NCBI GenBank assembly: GCA_036268995.1
Contig: DATATB010000188.1
Location: 3,979-67,978 of the forward strand
DNA: 64,000 nucleotides
Direction of reading: 5' to 3'
Origin: DATATB01 sp036268995
Lineage (GTDB): Bacteria; Planctomycetota; Planctomycetia; Pirellulales; PNKZ01
Shown: positions 58,076 through 64,000 of the stretch, piece by piece
How positions within the stretch are numbered: position 1 is the stretch's first letter
Layout of the letters: each line of letters opens with the position of its first letter
Program-made: the position numbers and the translations under genes
Notes under the pieces: generated by a model
Seen by the model: only the letters and a program-made list of their open reading frames with translations
Database searches by the model: none
Told to the model about the DNA's origin: nothing

Positions 58076-59224
58076 TCACTTGCCACTGGCCTGGCGATCA
58101 AGCTCTTCGAGCTTTAGCCGCACGCTGACGATGTAGGGCGACTGGTCTGCAGTCCAATGCCCGTAAGTCGTGGCGACCAGCGTGCCGTCGGGCAGCCGTT
58201 CCACGGCGGGATAGGCACAGTCGTAGCCCTTGTGGTTCTTCATCAATCTCACGCGGTACTGCCCCTCGCGCCCCTGGACGATGTCGTCGTAGGTGCCGAC
58301 CCAGGCCGCCCAATCACCGCGGGTCGGGCTTTCGAGCGTCGTGTCGCGGAAACTGATGAAGAGCCGGCCGTCGGGCGCGTAACGGCCGACGTGCCGATCA
58401 CCGGTGAGCGCGCCGGGCAGTTCGCGCGGCTTGGTCCAGGTGCGGCCTTCGTCGTCGGAGAAGATGACGAACGAATTCAGCCTGCGGCTGTTTTCTCGCA
58501 AGAGCACGCAGATCTGCCGCCCGTCGGGCGAGCGGATCAACCCCGGCTCGCACAGGTGAGCGGTGGGATGCGAGGCGATCGCCTCGGGCTCGCCCCACGT
58601 CAGCCCGCCGTCGCGCGAGAGCGTTTTGTAGACGATGAACACGGGCGGCTTTGCGGGCTTGCTGGCGGCGCGCAGAAACCGGCCATCATCGTGAAACAGG
58701 GCCATATATTCGCCATCGCCGATTCGCGTCAGGCTGGCCATGGCCACAATCCCGCCGAAGTCGCCAATCGGCGCCAGCGGCGTCCATGTCCGGCCATTGT
58801 CCTCGCTCGTGCTCTGGCGAATCGGATACAAGCCCGAGAACAGGATCAGGCGTTCCTTGCCGGCCTTATCGACGACGGGGTAGATCGTGGGCACTTCCTT
58901 CGAGGAGGCCCAATTCTCCGGCACGCCGAGCCGCTGGGACCACGTAAGGCCGCCGTCGCTGCTGCGTTTCATGATAATCGCGCCGCGGCCGTGGCCCTTT
59001 GGATAGACGATGATGATTGTCTTCTGATCCTCAAGTAGCACGGTCGTCGGATGGCCCAGGTACTGCCCCGCCTCGCGGTCCACGACCACTTGCCGCTGCG
59101 TCTGATCGGCCAAATCCACTAATGGGATCGAGTATCCCCTGGCCGGCTCGGCCACGGCCGGACGAATGCCCGCCGCGATGAATACTGACACCAACAGCGC
59201 ACCCGCAAACCTTCGGCGTGACAT
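58076..59224 (-). CDS. Exported sialidase-like (BNR/Asp-box) protein
   Basis: This 382-residue protein has a signal peptide (FAGALLVSVFIAAGIRPAVA) and a six-bladed propeller with several Asp boxes of the type SxDxGxTW. They are SSDGGLTWS (about residue 88), SEDNGRTWT (about 139), SRDGGLTWG (about 203) and SDDEGRTWT (about 256). The fold is that of GH33 sialidases and related BNR proteins common in planctomycetes. The exact glycan target is unknown; catalytic residues are not all assignable. Start ATG 59224 gives MSRRRFAGALLVSV. No neighbouring glycan genes are seen. Confidence 0.85.
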   Translation of the reverse strand: MSRRRFAGALLVSVFIAAGIRPAVAEPARGYSIPLVDLADQTQRQVVVDREAGQYLGHPTTVLLEDQKTIIIVYPKGHGRGAIIMKRSSDGGLTWSQRLGVPENWASSKEVPTIYPVVDKAGKERLILFSGLYPIRQSTSEDNGRTWTPLAPIGDFGGIVAMASLTRIGDGEYMALFHDDGRFLRAASKPAKPPVFIVYKTLSRDGGLTWGEPEAIASHPTAHLCEPGLIRSPDGRQICVLLRENSRRLNSFVIFSDDEGRTWTKPRELPGALTGDRHVGRYAPDGRLFISFRDTTLESPTRGDWAAWVGTYDDIVQGREGQYRVRLMKNHKGYDCAYPAVERLPDGTLVATTYGHWTADQSPYIVSVRLKLEELDRQASGK

Positions 59225-59254
59225 CAGCAGTTCCTGTCTAAAGTGTTCGCAGTC

Positions 59255-59917
59255 CTAGTGTCCAACCGGCGGGCGGACTTCCAGCAAGACGCTTTCCGAC
59301 GAAGTGCCCGGCAGCGGCCAGGTGGCGAGCTTCCGTAATTGCAGGCCGGAAAGCAGGTTCTTTTGTCGGGCTTCGTGCCGCTCGTCGACCCAGGCCGGCC
59401 CCTTGATTACCAGCAGCCGGCCGAAGCGCCCCCAATGCGGGGCAAACCAGGTGAGCAGCTTCGCCAGCGGCGCAACGGCACGCACCGTGAGCGTGTCGAA
59501 GTAATTGTCTACCAGCACTTCCTCGGCCCGGGCGTGGCGCACTTCGACCGGCAGCGCCAAGCGGCCAATGATATCGTTCAAGACCTTCGCCTTCTTGGCC
59601 ATCGACTCGCAGAGCGTGACGTGCAAATCCGGGCGCACGATCGCCAGCACCGCACCTGGCACCCCGCCGCCGCTGCCCACGTCGAGCACGCGCTCGCTTT
59701 CGGCGATCGGACCGGCCAGCGCCAGACAATCAACCACGTCGCGGCTGGCGAACAGATCGTAATCGGTGTGCCGGGTCAGATTCAGTTTCTCGTTCCACTC
59801 CCACAACAGCCGGGCGTAGTCGTCCAGCAGTTGCACGTGCGCCGGCGGCAAGGTGATCTGCCGCGCTTCCAAGGCAGCGGCCAACGAGGACGAAACGGGC
59901 GGCGAAGGGTCGGACAT
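59255..59917 (-). CDS. rsmG: 16S rRNA (guanine-527 N7)-methyltransferase RsmG
   Basis: This 220-residue SAM-dependent methyltransferase modifies G527 of 16S rRNA. It has YARLLWEWNEKLNLTRHTD, the SAM-binding motif VLDVGSGGGVPGAVLAIVRP, LCESMAKKAKVLNDI and TVRAVAPLAKLLTW with the typical RA pair. Length fits. The start ATG at 59917 gives MSDPSPPVSSSL, a short extended N-terminus. Partners such as MnmG are not nearby. Confidence 0.95.
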   Translation of the reverse strand: MSDPSPPVSSSLAAALEARQITLPPAHVQLLDDYARLLWEWNEKLNLTRHTDYDLFASRDVVDCLALAGPIAESERVLDVGSGGGVPGAVLAIVRPDLHVTLCESMAKKAKVLNDIIGRLALPVEVRHARAEEVLVDNYFDTLTVRAVAPLAKLLTWFAPHWGRFGRLLVIKGPAWVDERHEARQKNLLSGLQLRKLATWPLPGTSSESVLLEVRPPVGH

Positions 59918-60019
59918 GCGGTTGAGAAAATTCTTGGAGTGAAGCGATGGATTCGTGCAAGCGTCTTTTGGGTAGGCGGTAATCGCCGCTTCTTCGCCCC
60001 GGAGGGGCCGACAGTCAAT

Positions 60020-60151
60020 AGCCAGGGGCGTGAGCCCCTGAAGCCCAGTGCAACAATTCGGTTGAGCCCCGAAGGGGCGGCAGAGTCTATCGCCCTTTCA
60101 GGGCTCGACGGCTTCATCGGGTACTTTTTCCAGGGGCTCACGCCCCTGGCT
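60020..60151. repeat. Repeat H: perfect 21-bp inverted repeat
   Basis: AGCCAGGGGCGTGAGCCCCTG (60020-60040) and its exact reverse complement (60131-60151) enclose about 90 bases. That spacer holds a further, imperfect fold: GAGCCCCGAAGGGGC and GCCCTTTCAGGGCTC. It lies in the gap between rsmG and the VOC gene. Confidence 0.8.
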
Positions 60152-60214
60152 AACGACTTTCGGCCCTCCGGGCCTGATGCACCGCGTCAGCTACTTTCGA
60201 GAACATCACAAAGT

Positions 60215-60604
60215 TTATTCGATCGTCGGGCCGTAGGCGGCCACTTCGATATGGTGGCCGTCGGGATCGCGAAAAAACAACTGCTTCAGACCGGTGCCGG
60301 CCTGAACATTGACACGAAACGCAATGCCGCGCTCGGCCAGCGTCCGCTCGACGGCCGCGACGTCGGGCGATCGGAATGCCAGGTGATTGCCGCGCGTGAG
60401 GATCGGTCCGGCAGGGTCGGCCTGTTGCTCATCGACGATCAAGTGAATTTGCAGTCCGTAGTTCCATAACCACGCGCCGCCAAAATCAAAGGGCGGCCGC
60501 GGGATCTCGCGAAAGCCCAACAGGTCGCAATAGAACGCCCGGCTTTCGTCCAGGCGCTTGGTCAGCACGGCGATGTGGTGCAGGCCTTCCAACGGCAACG
60601 ACAC
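60215..60604 (-). CDS. Glyoxalase/VOC-superfamily protein
   Basis: This 129-residue single-domain VOC protein has two beta-alpha-beta-beta-beta units. LHHIAVLTKRLDESRAFYCDLLGF starts the first and GNHLAFRSPDVAAVERTLAERGI the second. Metal-ligand candidates are His in LHHIAV, His in GNHLAF and Glu in GHHIEVAAY. The family includes glyoxalase I, ring-cleaving dioxygenases and resistance proteins, so the reaction is not defined. The start ATG at 60604 gives MSLPLEGLHHIAV. Confidence 0.88.
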   Translation of the reverse strand: MSLPLEGLHHIAVLTKRLDESRAFYCDLLGFREIPRPPFDFGGAWLWNYGLQIHLIVDEQQADPAGPILTRGNHLAFRSPDVAAVERTLAERGIAFRVNVQAGTGLKQLFFRDPDGHHIEVAAYGPTIE

Positions 60605-60798
60605 AAGATGCTCCCTTACTTACGCTAGCAAACGCGGCTGCCCGCGATTTTCGCCCAATTCTCGCGGCGGCAAAAGGGGCAAAGGGATTCCGGTTGTGCC
60701 GATTTTGTCGATTATCCGGATTGTTCGGCCGATAAAAACTTTCAGGGGCAATCAGTCAACATCTACTGTGTTTGGATAACCGGAAAGGAAGCCGGCCG

Positions 60799-61422
60799 AT
60801 GAAAAACGCCTTACGTGCCGCTCTCGTAGTGGTCATGGGCATCGGCAGCGTCGGCTGCTGCTGCCATGGTTGGAATAACGGTTGTAGTAGCGGCTGCAAC
60901 AGTGGCTGCAATGACTGCTGCGACGGCGGCTGCGGTGGCTGCGGCGGTGGCGCCCGAAGCTGGCGGATTTGGCGCCCGTTCTGTTGTGCAGGCTGCGGCC
61001 AGCGGTCTCATCTTGATTGGTGGCAGAATCCGCCGCCTTGCTGCAACCAATGCGATCAATGTGGTCAGTGGCACGGGCAGCAGTACGGCAGCGGGCCCGG
61101 CGGAAACTACAACCAGGGCGGAATGCAGGGCGGCATGCAGTCCGGCGCGATGATGGAGGAAGGCGAGATCGTTGAGGACAACGGCCCGCCGCAGCCCAAT
61201 CCGCAGCCGACACCGACTCCGGCTGCCTCGCGACGCCCGGTCCGACGCACCTCGAACGTGCGGATGCGCTCGCCGGCACAATATTCCAATGGGCAGCAGT
61301 ACTCCAACGGGCAGTACCCCAATTCGCAGTCTTCGAACTCGCAATACTCGAACTCGCAGCAGGGCCAGTCGATGCCCCAGTATCGGGGCCAGAACGTCCC
61401 GCCGCAGTATTACGATCAGTAA
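60799..61422 (+). CDS. Cysteine-rich lipoprotein with low-complexity tail
   Basis: This 207-residue protein starts with a signal peptide ending in GIGSVGC, a lipobox-like end. The next 80 residues contain 17 cysteines, many as CC or GC pairs (CCCHGW, CSSGC, CNDCC, CGGCGGG, FCCAGCG, PCCNQCDQC), and few hydrophobic residues. The rest is polar and repetitive: Gly-Gln-Met rich, a proline patch (QPNPQPTPTPAA), then Ser-Asn-Gln-Tyr repeats (QYSNGQ, QYSNSQ). No domain is recognised. Metal binding or disulfide cross-linking at the cell surface is possible. ATG 60799 follows GGAAAGGAAG. Confidence 0.75.
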   Translation: MKNALRAALVVVMGIGSVGCCCHGWNNGCSSGCNSGCNDCCDGGCGGCGGGARSWRIWRPFCCAGCGQRSHLDWWQNPPPCCNQCDQCGQWHGQQYGSGPGGNYNQGGMQGGMQSGAMMEEGEIVEDNGPPQPNPQPTPTPAASRRPVRRTSNVRMRSPAQYSNGQQYSNGQYPNSQSSNSQYSNSQQGQSMPQYRGQNVPPQYYDQ

Positions 61423-61547
61423 GCGGCTCACCGCTTTCGACAGCTAAGCCAGGCAACAAGCCGTCCATCGCGACGGCTTGTTGCTTGCGCTGACTTGGCA
61501 GTGATCAGATGTGGATTGCTAGATTGAGGGGGCGATAGATCACTGTG

Positions 61548-61626
61548 TGCCACTGCTGGCTTGTCCAGCAGTGTGGTTGCAGCGCCGACCAAACTCCACA
61601 CTGCTGGACGAGCCAGCAGTGGCACC
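61548..61626. repeat. Repeat C, two copies in tandem
   Basis: TGCCACTGCTGGCTTGTCCA (from 61548) and its near-inverse at 61597-61626 form two strong hairpins separated by about 20 bases. They lie downstream of the cysteine-rich lipoprotein and at the 3' end of lipA. Confidence 0.8.
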
Positions 61627-61658
61627 CGGAAAGGGCCCCGCATTTCGGAGGCCCGACT

Positions 61659-62633
61659 CTAGATGAGGCCCTGCTCGGCCATGTCGCGAGCATGATAACT
61701 GGAGCGCACAAACGGCCCGCTGGCCACCTGCGCAAAACCCAGCCGGCGGGCCGCCTCGCCCAGCTCGTCGAACTCGGCCGGCGGCACATAGCGCACGACC
61801 GGCAAATGCTCCGGCGACGGTTGCAAGTATTGCCCGAGCGTGAGCAGGTCGCAGCCCACGTCGCGCAAGTCGGCCAGCGTGTCGAGCAGCTCGTCGCGCG
61901 TTTCGCCCAGCCCGAGCATCAATCCGCTCTTGGTGCGAATGGCCGGATTCAACTGCTTGACCCGGGCCAGCAGTTCCAGCGTCCAGCGATACTGGCTTTT
62001 GCGGCCGCGGACTGCGTGATACAGCCGCGGCACGGTTTCCGTGTTGTGATTAAACACCTCGGGAGCCGCCTCGACCACGCGCTCGATGGCCCCTGGCTTG
62101 CCCAAGAAATCGGGCGTGAGCACTTCAACCGCCGCGCCCGTGGCCGCCCGCACCGCCAGCACCGAGCGATAAAAATGCTCGGCGCCGCCGTCGGGCAGAT
62201 CGTCGCGCGTGACGCTCGTGATCACCACGTGCTTGAGTCCCAGCCGCCGGCTCGCTTCGGCCAGCCGCTCGGGCTCGTCGTCTTCGATAGCCAGGGTCTT
62301 GCCCTTGGCCACCGCACAAAAGCCGCAGGGCCGCGTGCAGACGTTGCCCAGGATCATGAACGTGGCCGTCTTCTGCGAATAGCACTCCATGCGGTTGGGG
62401 CATTTGGCGTTGTCGCAAACCGTTTCCAGCCGCAACTCCTCGAGCAGGTTGGCCGTAAAGTGGTTGGCGTTGCCCAACGGCACGTTGCGCTTCAGCCACC
62501 GCGGCAGCCGGGGCTCGTGGCTGCCCGCTACGGCGGCCGGCAGTTCGACGATCGGCAGGCTATCCAGCACGGGCAGTCGCTTCCCGGGCCGGTTGCGGCC
62601 GGCTAGCCAACAGCGGATGGCCCGAAAAAACAT
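61659..62633 (-). CDS. lipA: Lipoyl synthase LipA
   Basis: This 324-residue radical-SAM enzyme inserts two sulfur atoms into protein-bound octanoyl groups. It has the auxiliary cluster CX4CX5C (VCDNAKCPNRMEC) and the radical-SAM CX3CX2C (CTRPCGFC). Family strings include VVITSVTRDDLPDGGA, LTPDFLG, FNHNTETVPRL, SGLMLGLGET and VASGPFVRSSYHA. The start ATG at 62633 overlaps the 3' end of lipB by 74 bases, which is unusually long; a GTG at 62570 would leave an 11-base overlap. Product and pathway are well established. Confidence 0.96.
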   Translation of the reverse strand: MFFRAIRCWLAGRNRPGKRLPVLDSLPIVELPAAVAGSHEPRLPRWLKRNVPLGNANHFTANLLEELRLETVCDNAKCPNRMECYSQKTATFMILGNVCTRPCGFCAVAKGKTLAIEDDEPERLAEASRRLGLKHVVITSVTRDDLPDGGAEHFYRSVLAVRAATGAAVEVLTPDFLGKPGAIERVVEAAPEVFNHNTETVPRLYHAVRGRKSQYRWTLELLARVKQLNPAIRTKSGLMLGLGETRDELLDTLADLRDVGCDLLTLGQYLQPSPEHLPVVRYVPPAEFDELGEAARRLGFAQVASGPFVRSSYHARDMAEQGLI

Positions 62634-63312
62634 GATAGCGCGGCGCGCCCAGCGCGGCCGACACGTGGCGCACCACGCGTTCGCGCATGCCCGACATTCG
62701 TAGCCCGTGTACGCGTTCGCTGGCCAGCGAGCTCATCGGCGCTTCGTGTACGCGGTCGGTGCGGACGCCGCGCACCAATTGCATCGGCGGCGCCACATTC
62801 AAGTACGCGCCGAAGTAAGTCACCCAGCTTTTCACCGCGGCGGCAATGGCCACGAGTTGTCCGCTGCGGCCCCAGACGCCATGGTGGCCGTCGGGCGGCA
62901 GGGCTTGAAAGCCCGCTTCGACCAGCGCGGCCCGCAGGCCGTTTTCCAGCCGCTGGACGTACTCGCCGACCCGATATTCATGCCACTCGAGCGGCACGAT
63001 CGGATACACGGCCAACTGGCCGGGCGCATGCACCAGCGAGCCGCCGCCGCGATTCACCCAGCGCACGGCCAGCCGGCGGCTGACCAGTTCCGTGGAATCG
63101 AGACGTACGTCGGCCCGCGAGCCTTCGCGGCCGATAGTGATGGTCGCGGGGTGCTCGCAAACCAGCAGCGTGATCTGGCCGTCGGAGCGGCCCGAGGTTT
63201 CGTAGACCAGCCGATGTTGCAGCGCCAGACAGGTTTCGAAGTCGACCACGCCCAGCAGATGCGCGGCCACGGCCGGCGGGTTCTGCTTGTCGGTGGTGGG
63301 TCGTGGCGACAT
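62560..63312 (-). CDS. lipB: Octanoyltransferase LipB-like protein (catalytic pair not found)
   Basis: This 250-residue protein has the LipB fold features: LLGVVDFETCLALQHRLVYE, LLVCEHPATITIGREG, RWVNRGGGSLVHAPGQLAVYPIVPL and WVTYFGAYLNV. LipB moves octanoyl groups from ACP to lipoyl domains. The usual catalytic Lys (in a KxxAIG stretch) reads GQLVAIAAAV here, and the catalytic Cys (after LNV..., in a PCG segment) reads RGVRTDRVHEAPM. If the alignment is right, both are missing. Start ATG 63312 (MSPRPTTDKQN). It overlaps lipA. Function may be non-catalytic or altered. Confidence 0.85.
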   Translation of the reverse strand: MSPRPTTDKQNPPAVAAHLLGVVDFETCLALQHRLVYETSGRSDGQITLLVCEHPATITIGREGSRADVRLDSTELVSRRLAVRWVNRGGGSLVHAPGQLAVYPIVPLEWHEYRVGEYVQRLENGLRAALVEAGFQALPPDGHHGVWGRSGQLVAIAAAVKSWVTYFGAYLNVAPPMQLVRGVRTDRVHEAPMSSLASERVHGLRMSGMRERVVRHVSAALGAPRYHVFSGHPLLASRPQPAREATARAG

Positions 63313-63480
63313 GGTAGCTGGGTCGAAGGAAAAAGTCTCAGTCTTGTATCGGGCCACCGCCAGCGAGTAAAACGCAACCAGCGAACCGGTTTGCACTCTT
63401 TCCCGCCGGCCAAGGCTGCTTGTACTCTAACAGCCGTGCCAGGGCCGCGAAAGATCGAACCGGTCGGTAGGTATCACCCC

Positions 63481-63567
63481 GTAGGTGCCGCGAGCCGAGC
63501 GGCACCCGACTCGAGCGAAGTGGACGATTCAAGTTCACCCCAGTCCGGCTCGGCTCGCCGGACCTAC
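63481..63567. repeat. Repeat B palindrome, copy 3, overlapping the smpB upstream region
   Basis: Left arm 63481-63507 (GTAGGTGCCGCGAGCCGAGC...) and right arm 63546-63567 (...CGGCTCGCCGGACCTAC) form an imperfect inverted repeat. It lies between the divergent lipB and smpB genes, directly upstream of the smpB coding region. Confidence 0.8.
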
Positions 63568-63582
63568 GAAAGGCTCAGACCC

Positions 63583-64000
63583 ATTTCGGCGAAGAAGCAA
63601 AAACCCAAGGCGGAGCCGGCCGCCCGCGATAACGAGCGGCTGATCACGACCAACCGCAAGGCGCGGCACGAGTACGAAGTGCTCGACACGCTGGAGTGCG
63701 GCCTGATGCTCACCGGCAGCGAGGTCAAGAGCCTGCGCACCGGCCGCATCTCGCTGGACGAGGCCTACGGCCGGGTCAAGGGCGCCGAGGTCTGGCTGAT
63801 CGGCTGCGACATACCCGAGTACGTGCAGGCCAACCGCTTCAACCACGAGCCCAAGCGGCCGCGAAAGCTCCTGCTACACCGCCGCGAAATCAACAAGTTC
63901 GCCAACCGCGCCTTCGAGCAGGGTCTGACGCTCGTTCCGCTCAAGATGTACTTCAAAGAAGGCCGGGCCAAACTCCTGCTCGGCCTTTGCCGCGGCCGCA
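63583..64000 (+). CDS. smpB: SsrA-binding protein SmpB (C-terminal end cut by window edge)
   Basis: This reads NERLITTNRKARHEYEVLDTLECGLMLTGSEVKSLRTGRISLDEAYGRV and continues to FANRAFEQGLTLVPLKMYFKEGRAKLLLGLCRGR, the SmpB fold that binds tmRNA for trans-translation. The frame runs off the right edge. No ATG, GTG or TTG lies at the expected N-terminus. The best match to a normal SmpB start is an ATT at 63583, preceded by AAAGG at good spacing; a GTG at 63520 lies inside the repeat B palindrome. The C-terminal tail, which sits in the mRNA channel, is outside. Confidence 0.88.
   Translation, partial: MSAKKQKPKAEPAARDNERLITTNRKARHEYEVLDTLECGLMLTGSEVKSLRTGRISLDEAYGRVKGAEVWLIGCDIPEYVQANRFNHEPKRPRKLLLHRREINKFANRAFEQGLTLVPLKMYFKEGRAKLLLGLCRGR

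Overview
The window looks like a chromosomal segment of a Planctomycetota bacterium, most likely near Pirellulales. The evidence is the high GC content and planctomycete-typical families: a Tat-exported DUF1501 protein, a DUF3467 protein, a PQQ-like propeller protein, a FlgI-like lipoprotein next to smc, and an excisionase-type helix-turn-helix fused to a receiver-like domain. It also carries lpxA, so lipid A can probably be made. Genes sit on both strands in short groups. No rRNA, convincing tRNA, transposase, prophage or CRISPR array was seen. Both ends cut through genes (thyX on the left, smpB on the right).

Layout. 0-10 kb: thyX fragment, ppdK, a PIN-type toxin-antitoxin pair, lpxA, a TPR protein, a KaiC/RAD55-like ATPase, a membrane protein, a D-threonine-aldolase-like enzyme and a DUF3467 protein. 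10-20 kb: a small secreted protein, a deacetylase/acyl-CoA dehydrogenase pair, a SPOR-like exported protein, a two-gene ATPase + DUF4276 (TOPRIM-like) module, rdgB, an M20 amidohydrolase and an ArsR regulator. 20-33 kb: a HEPN pair, PQQ-like propeller, HPP protein, ClC channel, SpoU methylase, FlgI-like lipoprotein and SMC. 33-45 kb: a structured leader before the HTH/receiver gene, moaC, nrdR, type I and type III glutamine synthetases flanking a toxin-antitoxin-like pair, an MMPL exporter and an S41 protease. 45-64 kb: an oxidoreductase, AAA+ ATPase, DUF1501 protein, TMTC-like protein, rhamnulokinase, the sulfate-assimilation group cysH/rrf2/cysNC/cysD, a sialidase-like protein, rsmG, a VOC protein, a cysteine-rich lipoprotein, lipA-lipB and smpB.

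The strongest metabolic themes are nitrogen assimilation (two unrelated glutamine synthetases within 5 kb), sulfur assimilation and lipoate synthesis. The APS reductase carries iron-sulfur cysteines although an APS kinase domain is also encoded. LipB appears to lack its catalytic Lys/Cys pair.

The most striking non-coding property is that many intergenic gaps contain a large palindrome. About ten unrelated palindrome families are present, and at least five recur within the window. The best candidate for an under-described system is the compact ATPase/DUF4276 operon at 14.3-16.1 kb. The structured leader at 32.7-33.2 kb is the best RNA candidate. All family names rest on reading motifs by eye; no database search was run.
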